A DNA stretch of 64,000 nt from assembly GCA_003134785.1 (NCBI GenBank), contig PLCN01000002.1, forward strand, positions 124,219-188,218, in the 5' to 3' direction. The DNA is from Spartobacteria bacterium. Lineage in GTDB: Bacteria; Verrucomicrobiota; Verrucomicrobiia; Chthoniobacterales; UBA10450. Under the pieces are notes generated by a model. The model did no database searches. It was not told where the DNA came from and saw nothing but the letters and a program-made list of their open reading frames with translations. The translations under genes and the position numbers were made by a program. Below, one piece after another: positions 37,250-45,611 of the stretch. Position 1 is the first letter of the stretch. Each line of letters begins with the position of its first letter.

Positions 37250-37720
37250 TCACTTTTGACACTTGCGAGTTTCGGCCGCGTGTTTGCCCAGTTTTTTCAA
37301 GAGCCGCAGCAATGTCAGCCGTTCGTTATTTGAAAGGGCGCCGGCCACATCTTCCATCGCGGCGGCGTGCTCGCCAAAGCCACGAGTGATCAGCGCCCGT
37401 CCTTTGGGTGTCAGTTCAACCTGACGCACGCGGCGGTCGTCCGGGTGATCCTTGCGCGAGACGAGTCCTTTTTTAACCAGCCGATCGACGGCCACACTGA
37501 TGGACCCGGGGGTGAGCCAAACTTTCGGGCCGATGGTGTTCACTGGGAGCGGGCCCTTATGCAGGAGAACTTCCAGGACGCGGAAATCGGAGTCGCCCAG
37601 CGCCGTCCGCTTGATGCTCCCGGCCGCATGGGGGAGCAGCGCTTGAAAGGCTTTCATGAAAACGAGCCAGACATGGACGCCGGCGGAGTCCTGCTTCTTG
37701 GTGGTGCGTTTGCGTTTCAT
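37250..37720 (-). CDS. MarR-family transcriptional regulator
   Basis: 156 residues. The winged helix is seen in LGDSDFRVLEVLLHKGPLPVNTIGPKVWLTPGSISVAVDRLVKKGLVSRKDHPDDRRVRQVELTPKGRAL, with the wing DDRR motif. It is divergent from the oxidoreductase cluster that starts at 37788, with a perfect palindrome in the 67-bp gap. It probably represses that cluster and itself until it binds an effector, perhaps a quinone or other electrophile. Confidence 0.9.
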   Translation of the reverse strand: MKRKRTTKKQDSAGVHVWLVFMKAFQALLPHAAGSIKRTALGDSDFRVLEVLLHKGPLPVNTIGPKVWLTPGSISVAVDRLVKKGLVSRKDHPDDRRVRQVELTPKGRALITRGFGEHAAAMEDVAGALSNNERLTLLRLLKKLGKHAAETRKCQK

Positions 37721-37743
37721 TGAAATAGTTGCTTGACGAAATA

Positions 37744-37761
37744 TATATTGATGTCAATATA
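37744..37761. promoter_or_regulatory. Probable MarR operator palindrome
   Basis: TATATTGA TG TCAATATA is a perfect 8+2+8 palindrome in the divergent gap between the MarR gene and the DoxX-like gene. Its size and AT-richness fit a MarR dimer site. It would overlap promoters in both directions. Confidence 0.75.
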
Positions 37762-37787
37762 CTTCAAGTCAAACAAAGGAACCTAAC

Positions 37788-38183
37788 ATGAAAATCACTA
37801 CTGTCATCGCTCGTTTTCTTCTTGGATTCATCTTTCTCGTCTTCGGACTGAACGGCTTCCTCCACTTCATTCCCGCAACTCCGCCTACCGGAACTGCCGG
37901 TCAGTTTGTGGGGGCGCTCTTCGTCTCCCATTATCTGGTCCCGATATTTCTGCTCCAGATCATTTCGGCGGTGCTGCTCCTGGTCAATCGCTACGTCCCA
38001 CTCGCGCTGACCCTACTCGCTCCGATCATCGTCAACATTCTGCTCATTCACATATTGATGCTCCCGAGCGGTCTGCCTCTCGCCCTCGTCGTGACTGTGC
38101 TGTGGATCATTGTCTTCCTGAGCGTCCGCTCAGCGTTCGCCGGTCTCTTCCAACAGCGCGTTCCGGCTGAGGGGCTGCGATAA
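37788..38183 (+). CDS. DoxX-like membrane protein
   Basis: 131 residues with four predicted helices (IARFLLGFIFLVFGLNGFLHFIP, LLQIISAVLLLVNRYVPLALTLL). First gene of the cluster divergent from marR. DoxX-like proteins often sit in oxidative-stress or quinone-related operons; the reaction is unknown. AAAGGAACC precedes the ATG. Confidence 0.82.
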   Translation: MKITTVIARFLLGFIFLVFGLNGFLHFIPATPPTGTAGQFVGALFVSHYLVPIFLLQIISAVLLLVNRYVPLALTLLAPIIVNILLIHILMLPSGLPLALVVTVLWIIVFLSVRSAFAGLFQQRVPAEGLR

Positions 38184-38206
38184 GTAAGGTCACGAGGAAA
38201 AAACTT

Positions 38207-38782
38207 ATGCTCAAGATTGCCATCATCATCGGAAGCACGCGGCCGGGTCGTAACGGCGAGGCCGTAGCTAAATGGGTTTACGAAGTTGCGAAAAAGCGCA
38301 GCGACGCCGAGTTCGAACTCGTGGACATCAAAGATTTCAACCTGCCGCTGCTCGACGAGCCGATGCCACCAATGATGGGGCAATACAGTCAGCCGCACAC
38401 CAAAACGTGGGCCGCCAAGATCGACACGTTCGATGCCTACGTTTTCGTCACGCCCGAGTACAACCATGGCATTCCCGGCGCGCTAAAGAACGCGATCGAT
38501 TTTTTGTTCGCCGAGTGGAACAACAAGGCGGCCGGTTTCGTCAGCTACGGCGGCGTTAGCGGAGTGCGCGCGGTCGAGCAATTGCGTCTGGTATTGGCCG
38601 AAGTGCAAATGGCCACCGTGCGCCTCCAGGTCTTGCTCTCCATGTATACCGACTTCGAAAACTTCAGTGTCTTCAAACCGGATTCGCGAAAGGAACAGTC
38701 GGTCAACGACATGCTGGATCAGCTCATCGCGTGGGGCGGCGCGATGAAGCCGCTGCGGAAGACGTCGGGATCAATCAAGTAA
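38207..38782 (+). CDS. NADPH-dependent FMN reductase
   Basis: 191 residues: IAIIIGSTRPGRNGEAVAKWV is the FMN phosphate loop of the NAD(P)H-dependent FMN reductase family, and VTPEYNHGIPGALKNAIDFL is the family signature, followed by GFVSYGGVSG. Likely reduces quinones, azo dyes or nitro compounds with flavin. Second gene of the marR-linked cluster. Confidence 0.92.
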   Translation: MLKIAIIIGSTRPGRNGEAVAKWVYEVAKKRSDAEFELVDIKDFNLPLLDEPMPPMMGQYSQPHTKTWAAKIDTFDAYVFVTPEYNHGIPGALKNAIDFLFAEWNNKAAGFVSYGGVSGVRAVEQLRLVLAEVQMATVRLQVLLSMYTDFENFSVFKPDSRKEQSVNDMLDQLIAWGGAMKPLRKTSGSIK

Positions 38783-38844
38783 CGGATATGGAAATTTCGA
38801 ATCGGGAAGAAAACAAGAATCATCGACGGTAGGAACCAAAAATT

Positions 38845-39603
38845 ATGAGCGGAAACAAACTTGCGGAAAAAATCGCTCTCATCACCGGTGGCACCAGCGG
38901 TCTCGGCCTGGCCACAGCAAAACGCTTCGTTGCGGAAGGCGCGCACGTCTTCATCACAGGCCGTCGCCAACCGGAACTCGACGCGGCCGAGAAGGAAATT
39001 GGCCGCAATGTCACGGCCGTCCGCGGCGATGTCTCGAACCTCGCCGACCTCGACCATCTCTTCACTACCATCAAGAATGAGAAAGGGCGGCTGGATATCC
39101 TTGTGGCCAATGCCGGCGGGGGCTCGTTTGCGCCGCTGGGCGAGGTCACCGAGGCTCAGTTCGATAAATATTTTGGCATCAATGTCCGGGGCACCCTCTT
39201 TACAGTGCAGAAGGCGCTGCCGCTGATTCCGGCGGGCGGCGCGATCGTTATCACCGGGTCAATGGTCTCCATCAAGGGCTTTCCGGGTTTCGGCGTTTAC
39301 GCTGCCACCAAGGCGGCCCTGCGGTCGTTCGCGCGAACGTGGTCAATTGATCTCAAAGGCCGAAACATTCGCGTCAACGTCGTCAGCCCCGGCACGGTGG
39401 TCACGCCTGCCTACAAGAGCGAACTTGGCCTCACTGACGAGCAGATCGAAGAATTTGTAGCGCACGCCGCCGCGACGACGCCTCTGGGTCGCACGGGCAC
39501 GCCCGATGAAATCGCCAAGACCATCGTGTTCCTCGCGTCGGATGACAGCAGCTTCGTCAACGGCATCGAACTGTTCGTGGATGGGGGTGCCGCGCAGATT
39601 TGA
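38845..39603 (+). CDS. Short-chain dehydrogenase/reductase
   Basis: 252 residues. Nucleotide motif [30 protein letters not shown], catalytic Ser in VITGSMVS, and YAATKAA (Tyr and Lys four residues apart). C-terminal [16 protein letters not shown]. Full length for the classical SDR family; substrate unknown. Third gene of the cluster. Confidence 0.9.
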   Translation: MSGNKLAEKIALITGGTSGLGLATAKRFVAEGAHVFITGRRQPELDAAEKEIGRNVTAVRGDVSNLADLDHLFTTIKNEKGRLDILVANAGGGSFAPLGEVTEAQFDKYFGINVRGTLFTVQKALPLIPAGGAIVITGSMVSIKGFPGFGVYAATKAALRSFARTWSIDLKGRNIRVNVVSPGTVVTPAYKSELGLTDEQIEEFVAHAAATTPLGRTGTPDEIAKTIVFLASDDSSFVNGIELFVDGGAAQI

Positions 39604-39639
39604 ACCGCGTAAATCATTCACTCAACACCATTCAAGACT

Positions 39640-40536
39640 ATGTTATCCAACAATAAGAAACTGATCGCCGTAATCGGCGCAACGGGGCAGCAAGGAGGCG
39701 GAGTCGTCCGTGCTCTGCAAGCCAGCAGCCAATTCAAGGTGCGCTCTCTGACTCGCAATCCAGACAAGCATCGCGAACTTGCCGACGAAGTCGTCGAAGG
39801 GGATTTAAACCGCCCGGAAACGCTGAAGGCTGCATTTGAAGGAGTACATGGCGTTTTTCTGGTCACCAATTTCCGGGAAGCAGGTCCAGACGAAGCCAAG
39901 CAGGCAACGGCGGCGGTCCGCGCGGCCAAGGATGCCGCGGTCAAACACTTTGTCTGGTCAACGCTGCCTAATGTAGAAGCGATCAGCGGCGGCAGGTTCG
40001 ACGTTCCCCACTTTACCGGCAAGGCCAAGATTGATCGGATCGTGAAGGAAGCCGGGTTCCCGCATCATACGTTCGTCATCGCGCCTGGCTACTACCAGAA
40101 TTTTGTGGGCTTTCTCGCTCCGCAAAAACAGGCAGACGGATCCGTGGGCTGGGCTCTTCCGCTTGATCCCGATGTGCGTTGCCTTCACATGGGCGACATT
40201 CGCGAACTTGGCAACATCGTTGCTGGAGCATTCGCACACCCAGATGAGGCAGGTAATGGCGAGTATCTGCCACTCGTCGGTGATTTCCTGAGCTTCAACG
40301 AAATCGTCGAGACGCTAAATCGACAGGGACATGAATTTTCATTCAAACAGATACCCAAGGAGGTTTTCGCTGGTCTCTTTCCCGGGGCCGCCGAGTTGGC
40401 AGAGATGATCGGTTACTGGGAAGCTCATACCTACCTGGGTTCGGATTCGTCCGACCGAATTGCGCTCGCGAACAAAATAGCAGGCAGGCAACCGACCAAG
40501 TTCGCGACGTGGGCCCAAGTGAATTTTCCGGCTTAA
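39640..40536 (+). CDS. NmrA-like NAD(P)-binding protein
   Basis: 298 residues. LIAVIGATGQQGGGVVRALQASSQFKVRSLTRNP is the NmrA/atypical SDR start, followed by VHGVFLVTNF and KHFVWSTLPNVEAISGGRFDVPHFTGKAKID. These proteins either sense the NADPH/NADP ratio or reduce quinones and aldehydes. It lacks the Ser-Tyr-Lys triad of classical SDRs. Confidence 0.87.
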   Translation: MLSNNKKLIAVIGATGQQGGGVVRALQASSQFKVRSLTRNPDKHRELADEVVEGDLNRPETLKAAFEGVHGVFLVTNFREAGPDEAKQATAAVRAAKDAAVKHFVWSTLPNVEAISGGRFDVPHFTGKAKIDRIVKEAGFPHHTFVIAPGYYQNFVGFLAPQKQADGSVGWALPLDPDVRCLHMGDIRELGNIVAGAFAHPDEAGNGEYLPLVGDFLSFNEIVETLNRQGHEFSFKQIPKEVFAGLFPGAAELAEMIGYWEAHTYLGSDSSDRIALANKIAGRQPTKFATWAQVNFPA

Positions 40537-40551
40537 GGCGCCTTAACTCCA

Positions 40552-41631
40552 ATGCAAATCGGCGTAGACAGTTTCGTAGCGGCAACCGTTGACACGGCCG
40601 GTCGGGCCGTCGATCCGGCGAGGCATCTCAGCGAGTTACTCGAAGCAATCACGCTCGCGGACGAGGTGGATCTCGATGTGTTTGGCATCGGCGAACATCA
40701 TCGGCGCGAGTTCCTCGATTCCGCGCCAAAGATGATTCTCGCCGCCGCCGCGGCCCGAACAAAAGATATTCGCCTAACGAGCGCGGTCACGGTCCTGAGC
40801 GCAGCCGATCCGGTGCGCGTGTTCCAGGAATTCGCGACGCTTGATCTACTTTCGAACGGAAGGGCGGAGATCGTGGCGGGGCGCGGTTCATTCATCGAAG
40901 CGTTTCCGCTCTTCGGGCTGGAACTCGAGGACTACGATTCACTCTTTGCCGAAAAGCTCGATCTGCTCCTGAACATCCGCGAGAACACGCACGTTTACTG
41001 GTCGGGGAAACACCGCGCGCCACTGACCGGGCAGGGAGTTTACCCGCGCCCGCTGCAGAACCCGCTGCCGGTTTGGCTCGGGGTCGGAGGCACACCGAAC
41101 TCGTTCATTCGCGCCGGCATTCTCGGGTTGCCGCTAATGGTCGCGATCATCGGCGGCGCGCCGCACCGGTTTCGGCCATTGATCGATCGATATCGCCAAG
41201 CCGGTCTGCGCGCTGGACATTCGCCGGATCAGCTTAAAGTGGGCATCCATTCGTTAGGGTATGTCGCCGAGAGTGCAGCGAAGGCGGCGAACGACTTCTT
41301 TCCCGGTTATGCGCGCAGCTTTTCTGAGATCGGGAAGGAACGCGGTTGGCCGCCGGTCACTCGCGCACAGTTCGACGCGCTGCTCGGCCCAACCGGAGCG
41401 CTCATTGTCGGCGATCCGGAAACCGTCGCGGAAAAAATCCTGCGCGTGAACGAATCGTTAGGCGGCATTTCCCGTCTCACGTTCCAGATGAGCGTAGCGG
41501 ACCTGCCGCACCCGAAACTCATGCGCGCGATCGAGCTGCTCGGAACGCGTGTTGCGCCTCTGGTGCGAACCGCGCTGGCGTCTGAGACAACGGCGGCGCC
41601 TTTGCCGACGCACTCACACGCAGCCGCCTGA
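40552..41631 (+). CDS. LLM-class flavin-dependent oxidoreductase
   Basis: 359 residues of the bacterial luciferase-like monooxygenase fold: LADEVDLDVFGIGEHHRREFLDSAPKMILAAAAARTKDIRLTSAVTVLS, DLLSNGRAEIVAGRGSF, VYPRPLQNPLPVWLGVGG. The protein would use reduced FMN, which the reductase at 38207 could supply. The C-terminus ends in an Ala/His-rich tail. Confidence 0.9.
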   Translation: MQIGVDSFVAATVDTAGRAVDPARHLSELLEAITLADEVDLDVFGIGEHHRREFLDSAPKMILAAAAARTKDIRLTSAVTVLSAADPVRVFQEFATLDLLSNGRAEIVAGRGSFIEAFPLFGLELEDYDSLFAEKLDLLLNIRENTHVYWSGKHRAPLTGQGVYPRPLQNPLPVWLGVGGTPNSFIRAGILGLPLMVAIIGGAPHRFRPLIDRYRQAGLRAGHSPDQLKVGIHSLGYVAESAAKAANDFFPGYARSFSEIGKERGWPPVTRAQFDALLGPTGALIVGDPETVAEKILRVNESLGGISRLTFQMSVADLPHPKLMRAIELLGTRVAPLVRTALASETTAAPLPTHSHAAA

Positions 41632-41665
41632 AGCGCATTAAGTCTCGAACTCCTGGATGGCCTCC

Positions 41666-41728
41666 CTCGAATGAGGGAGTGCAAATCACCTCGCAAGCGA
41701 TATTGGAAAATCCCACCGCCGCAGAATA
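41666..41728 (+). promoter_or_regulatory. Dispersed cis-element, copy C
   Basis: CTC-GAAT-GAG inside CTCCCTCGAATGAGGGAG, GAGGGA at 41673, AAAATCCC at 41707 (offset 34), and TCGC-AA-GCGA in the middle. The SDR start (41809) is 102 nt after the box; a 19-codon frame from ATG 41753 fills the gap and ends TGA overlapping the SDR ATG. Confidence 0.8.
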
Positions 41729-41808
41729 GTTGCCTAACAACGAGCAGCTACAATGTCGGAAGGCTCAGAAGCAATCACTTCCCCAAATCAAAGAATAGAA
41801 GGAACACA

Positions 41809-42564
41809 ATGAAAAATGGAAAACTAAACGGAAAAGTTGCGGTGATAACAGGCGCGTCGAAAGGAATCGGCTCGGGCATCGCCAAACAGTTCGCAGGTGA
41901 AGGTGCCACGGTCGTTGTTAACTACGCATCGTCAAAAACGGGTGCCGACAAGGTGGTGGATGAAATCACAAAACGCGGCGGAAAAGCTGTCGCAGTGCAA
42001 GGGAACGTCGCGAAGAAAGCGGACGTTGAACGTCTTTTCGCGGCTACAAAGAAAGCCTTCGGCAAGATCGACATCCTGGTCAATAGCGCCGGCGTCTATC
42101 GCTTCGAACCCTTGGAAGCAGTAACGGAGGACGAGTTTCATCGTCAGTTCAACACGAATGTTCTCGGACTGATCTTAGCTACCCAGGAGGCCGCAAAATA
42201 TTTCGGACCGGAAGGAGGCAGTGTCATTAACATCAGTTCTCTCGCGAGCTCGGCGACGCCGGCAATGACGGTAGTTTACTCGGCAACGAAGGGTGCAGTG
42301 GATGCAATCACCGGCGTGTTGGCGAATGAGCTTGGACCAAAAGGCATCCGGGTGAACGCCATCAATCCCGGTCCCGTGGCAACCGAAGGCTTTGATGCCG
42401 GCGGTTTCGCGGGAAGTGACTTCGAAAAAGAAACGACGGCGCGAACGCCGCTCGGCCGCATCGGTCAGACGGACGACATCGCGCCGGCGGCGGTCTTCTT
42501 CGCGTCGGATGACTCCGGTTGGATAACCGGCGAGACGCTGTTGGTCGCGGGAGGTCTTCGCTAG
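41809..42564 (+). CDS. Short-chain dehydrogenase (glucose 1-dehydrogenase/FabG-like)
   Basis: 251 residues from MKNGKLNGKVAVITGASKGIG, chosen because GAAGGAACACA precedes it. SIGIAKQF-type motif GSGIAKQFAGEGATVVVNYASSK, NSAGVYRFEPL, catalytic serine in INISSLAS, YSATKGA (Tyr and Lys), and PLGRIGQTDDIAPAAVFFASDDSGWITGETLLVAGG. A typical NADP SDR, often a stress gene. Its position after cis-element copy C suggests separate control from the cluster upstream. Confidence 0.92.
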   Translation: MKNGKLNGKVAVITGASKGIGSGIAKQFAGEGATVVVNYASSKTGADKVVDEITKRGGKAVAVQGNVAKKADVERLFAATKKAFGKIDILVNSAGVYRFEPLEAVTEDEFHRQFNTNVLGLILATQEAAKYFGPEGGSVINISSLASSATPAMTVVYSATKGAVDAITGVLANELGPKGIRVNAINPGPVATEGFDAGGFAGSDFEKETTARTPLGRIGQTDDIAPAAVFFASDDSGWITGETLLVAGGLR

Positions 42565-42593
42565 TCGCCAGCTCGATGGCTAAGATTCGATTT

Positions 42594-43613
42594 ATGAATA
42601 AGAAAATGAAAGCGGCCCAGATCAGCAAACCCGGCGGAGATTGGGAATTGGTGGAACGCGACATCCCGGAGCCAGGCGCCGGCCAGGTTCGCGTGAAGGT
42701 GGAGGCGTGCGGGATTTGCCACAGCGATTTCGTCGTCAAAGAAGGTATGTGGCCCGGGCTTCAATATCCTCGCGTGCCTGGTCATGAAATCGCGGGCCGC
42801 GTTGATGCGGTCGGCGGCAACGTCACGAATTGGAAGAAAGATCAGCGCGTTGGCGTCGGCTGGCACGGCGGACATTGTTTCGTGTGCGAACAGTGCCGGC
42901 GCGGGGATTTCGCCATGTGCGTTAATCGCAAAGTCACCGGCATCGATTTCGACGGCGGATATGCCGAGTACATGATCGCGCCGGCGGAAGCGGTCGCGGC
43001 GATCCCCGATGATTTGCCGGCGGAGGAAGCAGGGCCGTTCATGTGCGCGGGCGTTACGGTCTATAACGCGCTCCGCAATTCGGGTGCGCGCGCTGGCGAC
43101 GTGGTGGCAGTGCACGGCATCGGCGGACTGGGACATCTCGGAGTTCAGTACGCACGGCAGATGGGATTCAAGACCGTGGCGCTCGGCCGAGGAAAGGACA
43201 AGGAACCGTTGGCGAAAAAACTGGGCGCGCATCATTACATTGATTCGGGCACCGGCGATGCGGCCGCGGAATTGCAAAAGCTCGGCGGCGCGAACGTGAT
43301 CCTGGCGACGGCGCCGAACTCACAGGCGATCTCAGCGCTGGTGGATGGATTGGCGGCGGGCGGCAAGCTGGTTATGCCAGCCGCGCCTACCGAACCGCTG
43401 ACTATAAGTCCGATGTCGTTGTTCCTGGAAAGGCGATCGGTGTTGGGTTGGTACTCCGGCACCGCGAAAGATTCGCAGGATACTTTGGAATTTAGCGCGT
43501 TGACCGGCGTGCACCCGATGATTGAGAAATATCCGCTGAGCCGCGTGGCCGAAGCCTACGAACAGATGCACAGCGGCAAGGTGCGCTTCCGCGTCGTCCT
43601 CACCATGGCGTAG
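42594..43613 (+). CDS. Zinc-dependent alcohol dehydrogenase
   Basis: About 339 residues. Catalytic zinc ligands lie in ACGICHSDFV and GHEIAGRV, four structural cysteines in GHCFVCEQCRRGDFAMC, and the NAD fold in VHGIGGLGHLGVQYARQMGF. Starts at 42576, 42594 and 42606 are all in frame with no strong ribosome site; 42594 is a compromise. It resembles AdhP/propanol-preferring enzymes and oxidises primary alcohols or reduces aldehydes. Confidence 0.9.
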   Translation: MNKKMKAAQISKPGGDWELVERDIPEPGAGQVRVKVEACGICHSDFVVKEGMWPGLQYPRVPGHEIAGRVDAVGGNVTNWKKDQRVGVGWHGGHCFVCEQCRRGDFAMCVNRKVTGIDFDGGYAEYMIAPAEAVAAIPDDLPAEEAGPFMCAGVTVYNALRNSGARAGDVVAVHGIGGLGHLGVQYARQMGFKTVALGRGKDKEPLAKKLGAHHYIDSGTGDAAAELQKLGGANVILATAPNSQAISALVDGLAAGGKLVMPAAPTEPLTISPMSLFLERRSVLGWYSGTAKDSQDTLEFSALTGVHPMIEKYPLSRVAEAYEQMHSGKVRFRVVLTMA

Positions 43614-43660
43614 GAGTCGGCGCTTAAGTGATTCGCAAAACAGAATAGAGAACGAAAATT

Positions 43661-44560
43661 ATGAGCGACATTAATACGATCAAGGCCACGGCAGCATCTT
43701 CTCGTCCTGCGGAAGCGAGCGGAACATTTTCGATCGGTGGCGATATTCCCGTTCGCCGGCTCGGCTTCGGCACGATGCAACTGACCGGCCCTGGCGTCTG
43801 GGGAGAACCGGCCAACCATTCCGAGGCAATCGCCGTCCTGCGGCGAGCCGTCGAGCTGGGCATCAATCTCATCGACACCGCCGACTCGTACGGGCCCATA
43901 GTCGCCGAGTGTCTCATCGCCGAGGCGCTGCACCCCTATCCGAGCGATCTTTTGATCGCGACCAAGGCTGGCTTTCAACGGCCCGGGCCTAACAAATGGG
44001 TCGAAGACGGCCGTTCCCAACATTTGCGCTCGGCGGTGGAGGGTAGTCTCCATCGATTGCATGTTCCGCGGATTGATCTGTTACAATTGCACCGGATCGA
44101 CCCGAAGGTTGCGATGGAAGATCAAATTGGCGCGCTGGTCGAGCTGCAGCGCGAGGGCAAGATCCGTCATATTGGATTGTCGGAGGTAAACGTAAGCCAG
44201 ATCGAGGCGGTGCGGCGCATCACACCGATCGTTTCGGTGCAGAATCGATATAATCTGGTCGACAGAAAATCCGAGGACGTCCTCGAGTACTGTACTCGGG
44301 AAAACATTGGCTTCATTCCGTGGTTTCCGCTGGCCACCGGCGAACTTGCGAAACAGGACGGCCCGCTGACGCGCGCAGCGAAGCGCCTCAACGCACAGCC
44401 GGCGCAGGTCGCGCTGGCCTGGTTGCTTCGGAAATCTCCGGTCATGCTCCCGATTCCCGGAACATCCAAGGTGAAACACCTCGAGGAAAATACCGCCGCC
44501 GCTCTGATTGATCTCGATGATTCAACTACGAAAGAATTAGAACGACTCGCCGGCGAATAA
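43661..44560 (+). CDS. Aldo/keto reductase
   Basis: 299 residues. VRRLGFGTMQLTGPGVWGEP, catalytic Asp-Tyr in INLIDTADSYGP, Lys in LLIATKAGF, His in LLQLHRIDP, and NADPH-binding tail LPIPGTSKVKHLEENTAAA. Closest in look to the YajO/pyridoxal-reductase type. Last enzyme of the oxidoreductase cluster. Confidence 0.9.
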   Translation: MSDINTIKATAASSRPAEASGTFSIGGDIPVRRLGFGTMQLTGPGVWGEPANHSEAIAVLRRAVELGINLIDTADSYGPIVAECLIAEALHPYPSDLLIATKAGFQRPGPNKWVEDGRSQHLRSAVEGSLHRLHVPRIDLLQLHRIDPKVAMEDQIGALVELQREGKIRHIGLSEVNVSQIEAVRRITPIVSVQNRYNLVDRKSEDVLEYCTRENIGFIPWFPLATGELAKQDGPLTRAAKRLNAQPAQVALAWLLRKSPVMLPIPGTSKVKHLEENTAAALIDLDDSTTKELERLAGE

Positions 44561-44700
44561 GAAGGGGTCGGCCGTGGTCGAGGTAATCCTTCATCGACAA
44601 GAGCTGTCGATGCCACCGACGATTACGTTGGAGCAGGCCACCGGTTTTGGCGCGATCCGCCAGGAGGGTCCTTCGAGTGAAATGAATCATTTCCCTCTAT

Positions 44701-44770
44701 CTCGAACGAGGGACTGCGGATCACCTCCTGAGCGGTATTTCAAAATCCCACGCTTGCGACGTGGTGGCGG
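44701..44770 (+). promoter_or_regulatory. Dispersed cis-element, copy D
   Basis: CTC-GAAC-GAG (44701-44710), GAGGGA at 44708, AAAATCCC at 44742 (offset 34), tail ACGCTTGCGACGTGGTGGCGG. The box is 56 nt before ATG 44798. A GTG in the tail opens a 13-codon frame whose TGA overlaps the start region of the next frame. The gap 44561-44700 before it holds no gene. Confidence 0.85.
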
Positions 44771-44797
44771 ATTCACTCCTGCGAATACTCTTCGGTT

Positions 44798-44893
44798 ATG
44801 AATGAAAGCGATTCCGGACTGGATGGATATCTGCGAGAGATCGGGCGAATTCCGCTCTTAACGCCGCAAGAAGAGATCGAGCTCGAAGCTTAG
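44798..44893 (+). pseudogene. Sigma-70 region 1.2 fragment (31 codons)
   Basis: MNESDSGLDGYLREIGRIPLLTPQEEIELEA then TAG. LDGYLREIGRIPLLTPQEEIEL is region 1.2 of group 1/2 sigma factors; the DNA-binding regions that should follow are absent. Either a broken rpoD/rpoS-like gene or, less likely, a decoy peptide. It keeps the fixed 56-nt distance to element copy D. Confidence 0.7.
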
Positions 44894-44909
44894 GAAAGGC
44901 CGATAATTC

Positions 44910-45059
44910 ATGAACGCCATCAGCGGTAAGTTTGAGCGGGTGATAACGCATGGCTCGCTGGCTACCAGCATAGCTCTCTGGTTCACTATCCTTAGCCCGT
45001 TAATCGGCCTAAGCCTCTCCTTTCTAGGCGCGTGGTTTTTCAGTCAACTGAGCGGTTAG
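44910..45059 (+). CDS. Small single- or double-pass membrane protein
   Basis: 49 residues: NAISGKFERVITHGSLATSIALWFTILSPLIGLSLSFLGAWFFSQLSG. Hydrophobic from residue 18 on. AGGAAAGG precedes the ATG by 9 bases. Seventeen bases after the sigma fragment, so possibly on the same transcript. Not recognised. Confidence 0.5.
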   Translation: MNAISGKFERVITHGSLATSIALWFTILSPLIGLSLSFLGAWFFSQLSG

Positions 45060-45096
45060 GCAAACGGCGCGGCAAAATGTCGTCGAAGAGAAAATC

Positions 45097-45534
45097 ATGA
45101 ACAGAACCATCGAAGCAAACTTTCTCCCGCAGGACTTCGAACCGATGAAAGAGAAGGCATGCATCTTGATCATCGATGACAACCGCGATTTGACCCACGC
45201 GGCCAGGCTGGCGCTGGAGAGGACGGGCCGCTACGTCGTTCGGGAAGAGAACGACGCGAGCAAGGCCCATCAAACAGCCCAGGGCTTTAAGCCGGACCTT
45301 ATTCTGCTCGATATCGCGATGCCGGAAACCGATGGCGGCGAAGTCGCTGCTCAGATTCAATCCGATCCGGCATTGCACAGAATACCGATTGTCTTTCTGA
45401 CCGCTCTGGTGACGAAGGCCGAAGGAGAGCCGGGCCTGCGCATCAAGGGACATCCGTTTTTGGCCAAGCCAATCAGTCTCCCGGAGTTGATCGAAGGCAT
45501 CGAAGAAAATTTGCCTGCGCGGGCAGAGTTTTGA
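45097..45534 (+). CDS. Single-domain response regulator
   Basis: 145 residues, receiver only: CILIIDDNRDLTHAARLALERTG, phosphoacceptor in DLILLDIAMPETDGGEVAAQI, Thr in VFLTALVTK, Lys in FLAKPISLPEL. An alternative start at 45145 would remove 16 residues. No partner kinase is adjacent; the receiver may answer to one elsewhere. Confidence 0.88.
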   Translation: MNRTIEANFLPQDFEPMKEKACILIIDDNRDLTHAARLALERTGRYVVREENDASKAHQTAQGFKPDLILLDIAMPETDGGEVAAQIQSDPALHRIPIVFLTALVTKAEGEPGLRIKGHPFLAKPISLPELIEGIEENLPARAEF

Positions 45535-45611
45535 CGGGCAAATCTTTTGCGCTTTACCCCTGAAGGTGAAAAAGGTAGGAACGAAGACTGGCGGTTAAGC
45601 GATTAAATAAT

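Noticed and set aside
41731-41741. GCCTAACAACG as an integron attC half-site
   Set aside because: GCCTAAC fits RYYYAAC, but no matching GTTRRRY partner or hairpin lies within cassette distance, and there is no integrase in the window.
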